Shown here piece by piece: positions 16,394 to 25,545 of a DNA stretch of 39,082 nucleotides. This DNA is from CAWCLK01 sp963796225 (GTDB taxonomy: Bacteria > Actinomycetota > Nitriliruptoria > Nitriliruptorales > Nitriliruptoraceae), in assembly GCA_963796225.1 (NCBI GenBank), contig CAWCLK010000039.1, positions 1 through 39,082 on the forward strand, read 5' to 3'. The first letter of the stretch is position 1; each line of letters starts with the position of its first letter. The notes under the pieces were generated by a model. It did no database searches. It was not told the origin of the DNA and worked only from the letters and a program-made list of their open reading frames with translations. A program made the position numbers and the translations under genes.

Positions 16394-17344
16394 GTGCCGT
16401 CGAGGTTGCGCCCCGCCACCGTGGCGCCCCGTGCCCGGGCGCTCGGCCGCCGTCGCCCGCTGCTGCTGATCGCCCTCGGTGTCCTGCTGTACAGCACGGG
16501 CCCGGTGTTCGTGCAGGCGTCGGACGTCACCGGGGCGGTGTTCTCGTTCTGGCGCCTGTGGATGGGCGTGGGCGTGTTCGGGATCGCCGTGCTGGCCCAG
16601 CGAGTCCGCGGCTCGCGTCGCGTGGCGCCGGGCGCCTGGCGCTGGCCCCTCGCCGCCGGGTTGGCCTTCGGGACCCACCAGCTGCTGCTGTTCACTGCCA
16701 TCAAGCTCACCACGGTCGCCGACGTCACCCTCGTCGGGGCGACCTCGCCCGTGGTCACCGGCCTGCTCGCCATCCCCGTGTTCGCGGAACGCCCCGGCCC
16801 GCGCTACCGGCTGTGGGCCGTCCTCGCGATGCTGGGATCCGCGGTCGTGGTGGTCGGCGGGGCGACGGGTCCGTCCGGCGACCCGCTGGGCATGGGCCTG
16901 GCACTGCTCAACGTCGTGTTCTTCGCCGTGTTCTTCCTGGTCTCCAAGGCCAGTCGTCCGTACCTCGGGACCCTGCCCTTCCTCGGGGGCACGCTGACCG
17001 TGGCGGCCCTGCTGGTCTCGGCCTACGTGCTGGTCGTCGGCGAGCCGGTGGGAAGTGCCACGGGCACGGACCTGCTGTTCGCAGGGATCGTGGCGGCCGG
17101 CCCCGGGTTCGTGGGCCACGTGGTGATGACGTGGCCGCTGCAGTGGGTCCCGGCCAACGTCCCCCCGGTCATGCGGCTGGCCCAGCCGGTGCTGGCCGGC
17201 ACGTGGGCGTGGCTCTTCCTCGGGGAGACCGTCGGCTGGTCGCACGTCGCCGGCGGGGCGATCGTGGTGGCCGGCGTCGCCGGGGCGGTGCGGTCGCGGG
17301 ACGGACGCGAGCTGGTGGCCGCGGAGGCGTCAGAGGACGGGTAG
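16394..17344 (+). CDS. EamA/DMT family transporter
   Basis: 316-residue inner-membrane protein with ten hydrophobic segments arranged as two EamA repeats (about residues 15-145 and 165-300). The second repeat ends with RLAQPVLAGTWAWLFLGE and IVVAGVAG, typical of drug/metabolite exporters. GTG at 16394 is chosen because AGGA lies four bases upstream; an ATG or GTG further upstream would lengthen the hydrophilic end with low-quality sequence. The last 15 bases overlap the convergent M24 peptidase gene. The exported compound is unknown. Confidence 0.85.
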   Translation: MPSRLRPATVAPRARALGRRRPLLLIALGVLLYSTGPVFVQASDVTGAVFSFWRLWMGVGVFGIAVLAQRVRGSRRVAPGAWRWPLAAGLAFGTHQLLLFTAIKLTTVADVTLVGATSPVVTGLLAIPVFAERPGPRYRLWAVLAMLGSAVVVVGGATGPSGDPLGMGLALLNVVFFAVFFLVSKASRPYLGTLPFLGGTLTVAALLVSAYVLVVGEPVGSATGTDLLFAGIVAAGPGFVGHVVMTWPLQWVPANVPPVMRLAQPVLAGTWAWLFLGETVGWSHVAGGAIVVAGVAGAVRSRDGRELVAAEASEDG

Positions 17345-18502
17345 CTCCGCGGGGGCACGCCGCGTCAGCAGCTCGGGGCCGTCGTCGGTGACCAGCAGGT
17401 TCTCCTCGTGGACCATGCACCGGCCCGGGCCGATGGTCAGGCTGGGCTCCAGGGTGAGCACCATGCCCGCCCGCAGGACGGTGTGGTCGCTGGCGGTGTG
17501 GGACGGCCACTCGGTCAGCTGCGACCCGAGCCCGTGCCCGAACCGGCCGATCCCGCCCCGCGGCCACCCGTCGGCGTCGAGCACCGCGAGCATGGCACTG
17601 AACAGGTCCGAGCACCGCGCGCCCGGGCGGGTCGCGGCCAGGCCGGCGTCGACCGCACGGTGCAGGACGTCATAGGCGCGGCGTGCGTCGTCATCGGCAT
17701 GCTCGATCGCGACGTTGCGGTCGAAGTCGCAGAAGTAGCCGTCGTAGACGGCCCCGGTGTCGAGCATGAGCACGTCGCCCCGCGCCAACGGGGTGTCCGG
17801 GGGTGGGGAGATCACGTCCGCGTAGCCACCCGGGCCCGCCCCGCCGACCAGGTACGGGACGTCGTCCGCGCCCCGCCGCAGCAGGTCGACGCGCACGTCG
17901 CGGAACACCGACGAGACGGCGCGGCCCACGCGTGCGTGGGTGCCGAGGTCGTCGAACGCGTCGCAGGTCAGACCGCAGACGTAGCGCACCTTGGCGACCT
18001 CGGCGGGCGACTTGCGCATGCGCACGCCGGCGACCACGCCGGTCGCATCGACGACCGACGTCCCCGGCAGCAGGGCCCGCACGCGGTCCCAGTCGGCCAG
18101 CGGCATCCGCAGGTGCGTCTCGGGCCCCATGGGGACACCCAGCGCCCCCGCGGGTCCCGTCAGCTCGCGGATCGTCGACGCGAGCAGGGTGACCCCGTCG
18201 TCGTCCGGGACCGGGGCCGGCCACGTCCGCACGTCTTCGACCCACGTCGCGGCCATGGCCTGGGCGCCGATCTCGGGCACCACCGCGGTGGGCGCGCCGA
18301 CGCGTGGCAGCAGGAGGAACCACGGGCGGGTCGGGCTGAGCCAGAAACGGGTGTCGAAGCCGGTGACGTAGCGCACGTCGGGTTCGGTGGTCAGCAGGAG
18401 CAGGTCGATGCCGGCCGCGGCCATGTCGCGTTGCAGGCGCTCGGCACGGGCCTCGAACTCCTCGCGCGGGAAGCCGCGGGGCGGGGCGCCGGGTGGCGTC
18501 AC
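17330..18502 (-). CDS. M24 family metallopeptidase (Xaa-Pro peptidase/creatinase-like)
   Basis: 390 residues: an N-terminal creatinase-type domain (about 1-160) and a C-terminal pita-bread catalytic domain. All five metal ligands are present: Asp248 and Asp259 (LDTGAVYDGYFCDFD), His323 (GHGLGSQ), Glu352 (LTLEPSL) and Glu366 (VHEEN). Family members cleave Xaa-Pro bonds or hydrolyse small amidines and ectoine; I cannot choose between these. The GTG start overlaps the TGA of the upstream EEP gene as GTGA, so translation is probably coupled. It ends inside the EamA gene on the other strand. Confidence 0.85.
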   Translation of the reverse strand: MTPPGAPPRGFPREEFEARAERLQRDMAAAGIDLLLLTTEPDVRYVTGFDTRFWLSPTRPWFLLLPRVGAPTAVVPEIGAQAMAATWVEDVRTWPAPVPDDDGVTLLASTIRELTGPAGALGVPMGPETHLRMPLADWDRVRALLPGTSVVDATGVVAGVRMRKSPAEVAKVRYVCGLTCDAFDDLGTHARVGRAVSSVFRDVRVDLLRRGADDVPYLVGGAGPGGYADVISPPPDTPLARGDVLMLDTGAVYDGYFCDFDRNVAIEHADDDARRAYDVLHRAVDAGLAATRPGARCSDLFSAMLAVLDADGWPRGGIGRFGHGLGSQLTEWPSHTASDHTVLRAGMVLTLEPSLTIGPGRCMVHEENLLVTDDGPELLTRRAPAELPVL

Positions 18503-19578
18503 CCCGGGAGCGTGAACGTCGCGACCACCGGCAGGTGGTCGGAGATCTCGAGGGTGTCGTCGCGCCGGACGGTGTGGTCACCGACCTCGAGCTCGGGAGC
18601 GTGGAAGAGGTAGTCGATCGTGCGGTCGGGGCCGTCGACGGCGGGGTCGTTGGGGAAGTGGGTGAACCACTGCTCGCGGTCCTCGCCGTTGGCCTCGGCG
18701 AGGGAGGGCACCGAGGGGTACACGTCGGTCAGCACCGACAGCTCGCTGTCCGGTTCGTAGTAGGCCTGCTGGGCGGGACCGAGGTCGTCGTACTGACGTC
18801 CTGGCGGCAGCAGGTTGAAGTCCCCGCCGAGCACCCACGGGACGCCCTCGTCGGTGAGGTCGTCGAGCAGCTCGCGGGTCCGGGCCACCTGGCGCTGCAT
18901 GGTGTCGGACCCCTGGGCGAACGCGTCGAGGTGGGTGTTCAGCACCGCGAGCTCGCCGCCGCCGGCGACCGGCAGGCGCGTCTCGAGGATCGCGCGACGG
19001 ATGTCGAACTGTCGGGTGAGCACGTCGTTGGGCATCTGTGCCAGCTGGTAGCGCGTCGCGTCGGTGATCGCGTACTTCGAGATCGTGGAGAGCTTCATCC
19101 CCACCGAACCCATGATCCGCGGGTGCGGGACGAACCACGCCTTCCAGTAGAAGGCGCTGGCGTGGCAGGTCCAGGTGTCCCCGAGCTCGTCGAGCAGCAG
19201 CGCGAGCTGGTCCTGTCCGTCGGTGCGGTCCGCGCCCTCGTCGACCTCCTGCAGGACGACGACGTCGGGGTCGACGTCCTCGATCACGCGGATGACCTCG
19301 TCCAGGGTCTGCGCGATGTCCTCGGGGGAGGGGCGCTCGTCCGGACCGGACTCGTCGAGCAGGTCGTACCAGAACACGTAGCCCTTGCCGGCCATGTACT
19401 GGACGTTCCAGCTCATCACGTCCAGCGACTGCCCGGGCTCGAGCTGCGGGGCGTCGTCGGGGCAGGTGACCGCCTCGTCGGCGACGGCCGGCGGGTGGAA
19501 GGTGGTGAACCAGATGGTCGCCGCGAGCAGCACCACCAGCACCACGATCCCCACGAGGATCCGACGGACCCAACGCAT
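18499..19578 (-). CDS. Membrane-anchored endonuclease/exonuclease/phosphatase family protein
   Basis: 359 residues: a single N-terminal hydrophobic helix (7-24) and an outward EEP domain. Metal and catalytic motifs are in order: SWNVQY (from 56), LQEVDEG, NTHLDAF, GGDFNLLPPG and the final SDHLPVVATF. All key residues of the DNase I-like fold are there, so an active phosphodiesterase or phosphatase is likely; sphingomyelinase-like or nucleic acid substrates are both possible. AAGGTG precedes the ATG at 19578 and a TACCGT -10 box lies at 19607-19612. Its stop overlaps the start of the M24 gene by four bases. Confidence 0.85.
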   Translation of the reverse strand: MRWVRRILVGIVVLVVLLAATIWFTTFHPPAVADEAVTCPDDAPQLEPGQSLDVMSWNVQYMAGKGYVFWYDLLDESGPDERPSPEDIAQTLDEVIRVIEDVDPDVVVLQEVDEGADRTDGQDQLALLLDELGDTWTCHASAFYWKAWFVPHPRIMGSVGMKLSTISKYAITDATRYQLAQMPNDVLTRQFDIRRAILETRLPVAGGGELAVLNTHLDAFAQGSDTMQRQVARTRELLDDLTDEGVPWVLGGDFNLLPPGRQYDDLGPAQQAYYEPDSELSVLTDVYPSVPSLAEANGEDREQWFTHFPNDPAVDGPDRTIDYLFHAPELEVGDHTVRRDDTLEISDHLPVVATFTLPG

Positions 19579-19606
19579 CGCTGCACCTTCCGTGGTCGAC
19601 GGGCGA

Positions 19607-19612
19607 ACGGTA
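19607..19612 (-). promoter_or_regulatory. -10 box of the EEP-M24 operon
   Basis: TACCGT on the minus strand, 28 bases before the ATG at 19578. It lies in the 97-base gap that also holds the DUF2237 promoter on the other strand. Confidence 0.4.
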
Positions 19613-19662
19613 CGGGGTGGGACGCACGCCGGGGCGCGAACGGACAGGACGGTGCCGGCGGT

Positions 19663-19678
19663 TAGCCTGCGCCCCATG
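19663..19678 (+). promoter_or_regulatory. Leaderless promoter: TAGCCT, 7 nt, ATG
   Basis: TAGCCT at 19663-19668, seven bases, ATG at 19676; no Shine-Dalgarno sequence. Confidence 0.6.
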
Positions 19679-20068
19679 GATCAACGCAACGTGCTCGGCG
19701 GACCCCTCGAGGGATGCAGCGTCGACCCCGTCACCGGATGGTTCCGGGACGGTTCGTGCCGCACCGGCCCCGGTGACGTGGGCAGCCACACGGTCTGCGC
19801 GGTTATGACGGCCGAGTTCCTGGCGCACCAGGCCGCCATCGGCAACGACCTCTCCACGCCCCGACCCCAGTTCGAGTTCCCTGGGCTCCAGCCCGGCGAC
19901 CGGTGGTGCGTGACCGCCCCGAACTGGCTGCGGGCGCACCACGACGGGGCGGCCGCGCCCGTCGTGCTGGCCGCGACCTCCGAGGCGGTGCTGCAGGTCG
20001 TGCCGATCGAGGTGCTGCAGTCCCACGCCGTCGACGTCCCCGACGATCCGGGGGCACTGGGGTCCTGA
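19676..20068 (+). CDS. DUF2237 family protein
   Basis: 130-residue protein matching the DUF2237 family along its whole length. Hallmarks are RNVLGGPLEGC near the start, TGWFRDGSC, HTVCAVMTAEFLAHQ, GNDLSTP and GDRWCVTAPNWL. Four conserved cysteines (in the first, second and third of these motifs, and in WCVT) suggest a metal or redox role, but the function is not established. The start is fixed by a leaderless promoter. Confidence 0.9.
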   Translation: MDQRNVLGGPLEGCSVDPVTGWFRDGSCRTGPGDVGSHTVCAVMTAEFLAHQAAIGNDLSTPRPQFEFPGLQPGDRWCVTAPNWLRAHHDGAAAPVVLAATSEAVLQVVPIEVLQSHAVDVPDDPGALGS

Positions 20069-20140
20069 CGGTCAGCGGTGGTCGCCGTCCCGTCCGCGGC
20101 CGCCAGCGAACGCGGCGATGGCCAGCCTCTCGTGTCGCCG

Positions 20141-20944
20141 CTACGAGAGCAGGCTCTTCATCTGCCGGGTGATGAGGTGGGTCGCCTGTCGGGGGACCAG
20201 CCGGACCAGCAGGTCCAGCAGCCGCGAGTCGCGCCCCACGAACACGTGGAAGCGGTCACCCTCGATCCCGTCGACGATCGTCCGGGCCGCGGCGTCCGGT
20301 TCGGTCATCGGGAACCGCAATTCCTGCGCCGCGGCGTCCCCGCCGGGTGTCGGCACGCCGGAGTTGCCGGAGATGTCCGTGTGCACCGCCCCGGGGAACA
20401 CCACGGTCACCCCGACGGGGGTCTCGCGCAGCTCGGCGTACAGCCCCTCGGTCATCAGACGCACCGCGGCCTTGCTCGCGCCGTAGATCGTCTGCCCGGG
20501 GACGGGCAGGAACCCGCCCATGCTGGACACGTTGGCGATGTGTCCGACGGGGCGAGTCAGCAGGTGGGGCAGGAACGCCTTGACCGTGTGGATGGTCCCG
20601 TAGAGGTTCACGTCGATCACGCGCTCGATCGCGTCGTAGTCGAGGTCGTTCAGGCGCACGAAGGGCTGGATGATCCCGGCCACGTTCACCAGGCCGTCGA
20701 CCTGCCCGAGGGCCGCGACGACCTGCTCGGGCAGGGCGTGCACGGCCTCGCGGTCCGTCACGTCGCACGGGAGGAGGGCGAGCCGATCGCCTGCGCCCGC
20801 GATCTCCGCCGTCTCGTCGAGGCTGTCCTTGCGCAGGTCGACGGCCGCCACCCGCGCCCCGCGCCGCAGCAGCTCCAGCACGACCTGCCGACCGATGCCG
20901 TTGCCGCCGCCGGTGACCACCAGCACCTTGCCATTGACCTTCAC
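20141..20944 (-). CDS. SDR family NAD(P)-dependent oxidoreductase
   Basis: 267-residue short-chain dehydrogenase. The cofactor motif is TGGGNGIG (11-18), followed by NVAG (87-90). The catalytic residues are Ser140 or 141, Tyr154 and Lys158 (IYGASK). The long C-terminal tail, basic and amphipathic (LVRLVPRQATHLITRQMKSLL in outline), is typical of membrane-associated SDRs acting on lipids or steroids. The GTG start at 20944 is chosen for GAGGAGG five bases upstream. Substrate unknown. The 72 bases to the convergent DUF2237 gene show only a weak six-base stem. Confidence 0.85.
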   Translation of the reverse strand: MKVNGKVLVVTGGGNGIGRQVVLELLRRGARVAAVDLRKDSLDETAEIAGAGDRLALLPCDVTDREAVHALPEQVVAALGQVDGLVNVAGIIQPFVRLNDLDYDAIERVIDVNLYGTIHTVKAFLPHLLTRPVGHIANVSSMGGFLPVPGQTIYGASKAAVRLMTEGLYAELRETPVGVTVVFPGAVHTDISGNSGVPTPGGDAAAQELRFPMTEPDAAARTIVDGIEGDRFHVFVGRDSRLLDLLVRLVPRQATHLITRQMKSLLS

Positions 20945-21065
20945 GGCGTCCTCCTCGCGTTCCGCGGGCGCCCTGCAGCCAGCATGCCGCGGTGCCGGGG
21001 GCACCGCAGGGCCACCGGACCCCCTGGCGGTGGTCCGAGGGGCCTTGTGCCGGACGGTGCGCCGA

Positions 21066-21071
21066 TAGGTT
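21066..21071 (+). promoter_or_regulatory. -10 box of the malQ-SDR unit
   Basis: TAGGTT, 25 bases before the ATG at 21097; predicts a leader of about 18 bases. Confidence 0.4.
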
Positions 21072-21096
21072 CCGCGTCGCCGACGTCCGGACGAGC

Positions 21097-23527
21097 ATGC
21101 ACCTGCGGTTGACCTGCCACTACGTCGCAGTGCCGGGAGACCGCCTGCAGGTCGTCGTGGCTGACCAGCCCGTCGACCTCGCCTGGTCCGAGGGGCACTG
21201 GTGGTCGGCGTCGGTGGACGTGGCCGGGCCGTACCGCTACCGCCTCGTGGACACGGACGGGGTGGTGGTCGTCCGCGAGTCGGGGCCGGCGCACGACCCG
21301 CCGCCGGCCACCTCCTCGGACGCCGTCGTGGTCGACCGGTGGCAGGTCCACGACCCGGTCCGGCCGGCACGCCGTTCGACGCTGTTCTCCCGGGCGATGG
21401 CCGTCCACCATCCCGCGGGCCCGACGCCGGCCACCTCCGAGGGCGTGTGCCTCCGGCTGCTCGAACCCGACGTGCCCGTGGGGTGGCAGCTGGCCGTGGT
21501 CGGGTCCGGACCGGCGCTCGGGCAGTGGGACCCGGACGGCGCACACGCCCTGACGCCGGCGCCGGACGGGTACCCGTGGTGGCAGGTCCACGTCGACGGG
21601 GACCTCGGCACGGCCTACCGCTACGTCCTGCGCGGCCCCGACGGGACGGTGGTGTGGGAGTCCGGCGAGGAACGGCCCCTACCGGCGGGGCTCGACGGGC
21701 CGGCGACCGTCGTGGACGAGGCGTTCGCCGGTCGGCCGGGGTGGCGCGGCGGGGGCGTGGCCGTGCCGGTGTTCGCGCTGCGGGGCGAGCACTCGGTCGG
21801 GGCCGGGACCTTCGGCGACCTGCCGGCGTTCGTGGACTGGGCCGCCGACGCAGGGCTCGCCGGTGGTCCAGCTGCTGCCGGTCAACGACACCGTGGCGGT
21901 GCACGGCTGGGACGACTCCTACCCCTACGACCCCGTGTCGGTGCACGCCCTGCACCCGCTGTACGTCGACCTGCTCGACCTGCCCGGGGCGGAGTCGGTC
22001 GCGGACGCGGTGACCATGCTGCGCGACGAGCTCGACCACCTCGACACCATCGACTACCCCCGGGTCATGGCGGCCACGTGGAGCCTGCTGCGGCGGCTGT
22101 ACCTGGCCGCCCCGCCGGACCCGGCCGTGACCTCCTTTGCCGAGGTCGAGTGGGACTGGCTCGGGCCCTACGCGCTGTGGTGCCTGCTGCGCGACCGTCA
22201 CGGGACCGCCGACCACACGGCGTGGCGGGCGGACGCGACCTTCGACCCCGACCGGGTCGCCGAGGTGGCCGACCCGACCCACCTCGACCACGACGAGCTG
22301 ATGTTCCACGTGTGGGTGCAGTACCACCTGCGGCGCCAGCTCGACACCGCTGCCGCCCACGCCCATGCGCGCGGGGTGGCGCTGAAGGGGGACCTGCCGA
22401 TCGGCGTGTCGCCCACGTCGGTCGAGACCTGGGTCCATCCCGAGTGGTTCCACCTCGGCACCCAGTCCGGCGCCCCGCCGGACGACTTCGCCCTCGACGG
22501 CCAGAACTGGGGCTTCCCGACCTACGACTGGGACGCCATGGCCGAGGATGGCTACGGCTGGTGGCGTCACCGCTTCGAGGCGCTGGCCCGCACCTTCGAC
22601 CTGTACCGCATCGACCACGTGCTCGGCTTCTTCCGCATCTGGGAGATCCCCGCCGGGGCCAGCTCGGGGCTGCTCGGTCGGTTCCGGCCGTGCCTGCCGC
22701 TGTCGGAGGCCGAGGTTCGCGGCTGGCTCGACGACGTCGACCTCGACGCGCTCACCCGACCGCCCGGCGACGACCCACGCGACGTCGCGCTGCTCGACGT
22801 CGACGGTGGCTGGCACCCGCGGATCCGCTGGTGGGAGACGACCGCCCACCAGCGCCTCACCCCGGCTCGTCGTGCGGCGTTCGATGCGATGGCGAACGAC
22901 TTCTTCCACGCCCGGCACGGCCACCTGTGGCGTGGGCGAGGGCGGATGGCGCTGCAGGGTGTGGTCGGCGCCACCCGGCTGCTGGCCTGCGGCGAGGACC
23001 TCGGCATGGTGCCGCCATCGGTTCCCGAGGTGATGCACGAGCTCGGGGTCCTGTCCCTGCAGATCGAGCGCATGCCCACCTACGAGGACACCTGGCGCAG
23101 CGACCCGGCTGACGTCCCGTACCTGGCGGTCACCAGCACCGGCACCCACGACATGCCGGTCCTGCGGTCCTGGTGGGGGGCGTCCCCCGACGCGGCGGCG
23201 CGGCTGTGGTCCGACGCCCTGGAACGGGCCGGCGCCCCGCCCCTGGAGCTCTCGCCCCCCGTGGCGGAGGAGCTCGTCGCCGCCCAGCTGGCGTCCCCGG
23301 CGATGCTGTGCATCCTGCCGATCCAGGACCTGCTCGCCATCGACGCGGACCTGCGGCGCGACGACCCTGATGCCGAGCAGATCAACCACCCGGAGGACCG
23401 ACACAACCGCTGGCGCTACCGGCTGCACCTGCGCACCACCGACCTGCACGACGCGACCGCGTTCACCGCACGCGTGCGGTCGCTGGTGGCCGGGGCGGGG
23501 CGGGCGACCGGTTCCGCCGACGGCTGA
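21097..23527 (+). CDS. malQ: 4-alpha-glucanotransferase with two N-terminal CBM20 domains (DPE2-type, one frameshift)
   Basis: About 809 residues after repair. Two starch-binding CBM20 modules come first (about 1-100 and 115-205; the second shows VGSGPALGQWDPDGA). The GH77 domain starts at VPVFALRGEHSVGAGTFGD. Catalytic residues are intact: nucleophile about Asp506 (YRIDHV), acid/base about Glu633 (GEDLGMVP) and stabilising about Asp685 (TGTHDMP). CBM20 plus GH77 is the layout of plant DPE2 and some bacterial MalQ, which transfer glucose units from maltose to glucans. One extra G at 21862-21863 breaks the frame; removing it restores AVVQLLPVNDT exactly as in relatives. The SDR gene follows after 20 bases. 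Confidence 0.88.
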
Positions 23528-23547
23528 CCCGACGACAGGAGGCACCC

Positions 23548-24351
23548 GTGGACATGCAGCTCGACGGCCGGACGGCGTTGGTGACCGGTGGCAGCTCCGG
23601 GATCGGGGCCAGCGTGACCCACCACCTCGCGGACGAGGGGTGCCGCGTGCTCGTGCATGGCCGGACCGCGGCATCGGCCGGGGCGCAGGTCGACCGCATC
23701 CGGGCAGCCGGCGGGGCTGCCGAGCCGGTGTGGGGCGACCTCGACAACGCGTCGGAGGTCGATGCCCTGCTGGCCGCCGTCGCCGAGCACGGGCCGGTCG
23801 ACGTGCTGGTCGCCAACGCCGGTCCGTTCAGCGAGCACACCTTCGACGAGGCGACCGACGACGACTACCGCCGGTCCTTCGAGAGCAACCTCGTGTCGGT
23901 GGTGCGCTGCGTCCGCCACCTCCTGCCGGGCATGCGTGCCCGCGGGTGGGGACGGATCATCACCGTCAGCACCCGCGGGGCGGTCACGCCGCTGTCCAAC
24001 ATGATCGACTACTCGGTGGCCAAGGCGGCAGTGGTCAACCTCACCGGGGCGCTGGCGCAGGACCTGGCCGGGACCGGCATCACGGCCAACACCGTCAGCC
24101 CGGGGGTGATCCTGACTCCGAGCATGCAGACGATGTTCGAGGACCGCGCCGAGCGCGCCGGCGACCACCGTCCGTGGGAGGACCTCGAGGCCGATGTGGT
24201 CGCCGGGTACGCCGCCAACCCGACCGGTCGGCTCGGGCGGCCCGAGGACATCGCGGCCGCGGTGGTGTTCCTGGCCAGTCCCCGTGCGGGCTACGTCACC
24301 GGGGCGACCCTGCGGGTGGACGGCGGCATCACCGGGACCCTCAATCCCTGA
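23548..24351 (+). CDS. SDR family oxidoreductase
   Basis: 267-residue classical short-chain dehydrogenase: cofactor motif TGGSSGIG (13-20), NAG at 90-92, catalytic Ser141, Tyr155 and Lys159 (DYSVAKA), and the C-terminal RVDGGITGTLNP of 3-oxoacyl-ACP-reductase-like members. The GTG at 23548 is preferred over the ATG at 23554 because AGGAGG stands five bases before it. It is likely on the same transcript as malQ, although no metabolic link is evident. Substrate unknown. Confidence 0.88.
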   Translation: MDMQLDGRTALVTGGSSGIGASVTHHLADEGCRVLVHGRTAASAGAQVDRIRAAGGAAEPVWGDLDNASEVDALLAAVAEHGPVDVLVANAGPFSEHTFDEATDDDYRRSFESNLVSVVRCVRHLLPGMRARGWGRIITVSTRGAVTPLSNMIDYSVAKAAVVNLTGALAQDLAGTGITANTVSPGVILTPSMQTMFEDRAERAGDHRPWEDLEADVVAGYAANPTGRLGRPEDIAAAVVFLASPRAGYVTGATLRVDGGITGTLNP

Positions 24352-24375
24352 CCCTCCAGGCCGCCCCGGCCCGGG

Positions 24376-25315
24376 TCACGGGGTGAAGGTGTGCGCGCCT
24401 CCGTACACGTGCACCGGCATGCCGTCGGGCACGTTGGTGATCATCCACGCCGCGTCGGCCCGGGTGATGCGGATGCACCCGTGGCTCGCCGGCCACGGCG
24501 GCACCGACGGCGAGCCGTGAATGGCGAAGCCGCGGTAGAAGTACATCGGGTCGTACATCGTGCCCAGCGGGGCGATGCGCACGCCCTCGATGCGGCGCTC
24601 GATGACGAAGTCGCCGACGGGGGTCAGGGCCGTCGCCGTGCCGGCGGCGTTCTGGTACAGCTCGCCGCTGCCCGAGCTGACCTGCAGGGTCACGACGCGC
24701 TGTCCGTCCCGCACGAGGTGGAGCAGCTGCCGGTCGAGGTCCACCTCGATCCGGTCCGGGGCCCCGCCCGCCAGCACCGGCTCGGCCGAGCCGGCCTCCA
24801 GCGCGGCGGTCGTCTTCGGGCCGACGACCCCGTCGACGGCCAGTCCGTTCACGCGTTGGAAGGCCATGACCGCCGCGGTGGTCTGCTGGCCCGGCTCGCC
24901 GTCCACGGGACCGAGCAGGAACCCGTGGGCGCGCAGGTGCTCCTGCACCTCGGTCATCGCCATGACCGGGGCCGCCGGCGTGTCGTCCTCCGGCGGCGTG
25001 GTCGGGTCATCGGGTGTGGAGGGCGTGTCCGTCGCCGTGGGGCTCGGCGTGGGGGTCGCCGTCGGGGTGCTCGTGGGCGTGTCCGTCGGCGTGGGGGTCG
25101 GCTGGGTGGTGGGCTCGTCGGTGGCCGGTGCCCGGGGCGGGCTGCGGGGCGGGGTCGAGGCCCCCCGAGTCGGCGGCGGAGGTGGCCAGCTCGGACACGA
25201 GGGTGACGGTCCCGCCGACCAGCGCGAAGGCGAGAACGGCCATGCCCGCCGCGACCGCGAGCCGGCGACCGTCGACGGGGCGACGGCGCGGGGGCAGGAG
25301 ACTGGTGCTGGTCAT
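24376..25315 (-). CDS. L,D-transpeptidase with Pro/Thr linker and peptidoglycan-binding domain (one frameshift)
   Basis: Cell-wall enzyme that makes 3-3 peptide cross-links or attaches proteins to peptidoglycan. After repair it has 312 residues: an N-terminal hydrophobic helix (about 18-38) as signal or anchor, a linker of about 50 residues rich in Pro and Thr, a peptidoglycan-binding domain 1 (GFLLGPVDGEPGQQT, VDGVVGPKT) and a YkuD domain ending in IHGSPSVPPWPASHGCIRI (here in outline), with the catalytic cysteine in SHGC. The anchor and the rest are in different frames; removing one base of the C/G run near 25130-25137 joins them. It converges on the SDR gene with 24 bases between. Confidence 0.85.
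24985..25115 (-). repeat. Low-complexity Pro-Thr coding repeat
   Basis: Imperfect runs of CCC/CCG and ACG codons encode the Thr-Pro linker of the L,D-transpeptidase (PTPTPTDTP, TATPTPSPT). Such linkers span the cell wall; the repeat also makes indels likely here. Confidence 0.7.
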
Positions 25316-25545
25316 GGCGAACGTCCAGGTGAGGTGGTGTCACCCGAATCGACGCGCAGGCCCCGGTGGCGGTTGCGGGGACGGCTCGGCATGGGCGCGG
25401 AGCGGCCGTCCCGACCAGCCCGGGCAACCTGCCGGGCCCGTCGTGCGTCTGCTTCACCCGTCAGTGTGCGCCCCGCCCCACCCGGGCGGCAGTGCTGGAG
25501 GTCACCTCCGCGGGCGCCATCCGGCACGTGCGCCGGGTGCGACCC

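Noticed and set aside
20069..20140. Possible terminator (TCGCCG...CGGCGA) and a GCGGCCGC palindrome between DUF2237 and SDR
   Set aside because: Only six paired bases with a long loop; not above background.
20141..23674. A 1177-codon open frame on the minus strand
   Set aside because: Only its last part (20141-20944) is a real SDR; the rest is antisense to malQ and has the Arg/Pro/Gly-rich make-up of frames kept open by high GC.
24359..24371. GGCCG-CCC-CGGCC hairpin between the convergent SDR and L,D-transpeptidase genes
   Set aside because: Five-base stem and no T run; expected by chance at this GC content. Noted only as a weak terminator possibility.
24376..24963. A short cytoplasmic L,D-transpeptidase starting at the internal ATG 24963
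   Set aside because: The upstream signal/anchor and linker are plain once one base is removed, and a cytoplasmic form would have no wall substrate.
25010..25110. Short direct repeats of GTGGGGGTCG-like units that could suggest a tandem repeat or CRISPR
   Set aside because: They are the coding sequence of a Thr-Pro linker, with no constant repeat or spacer length.
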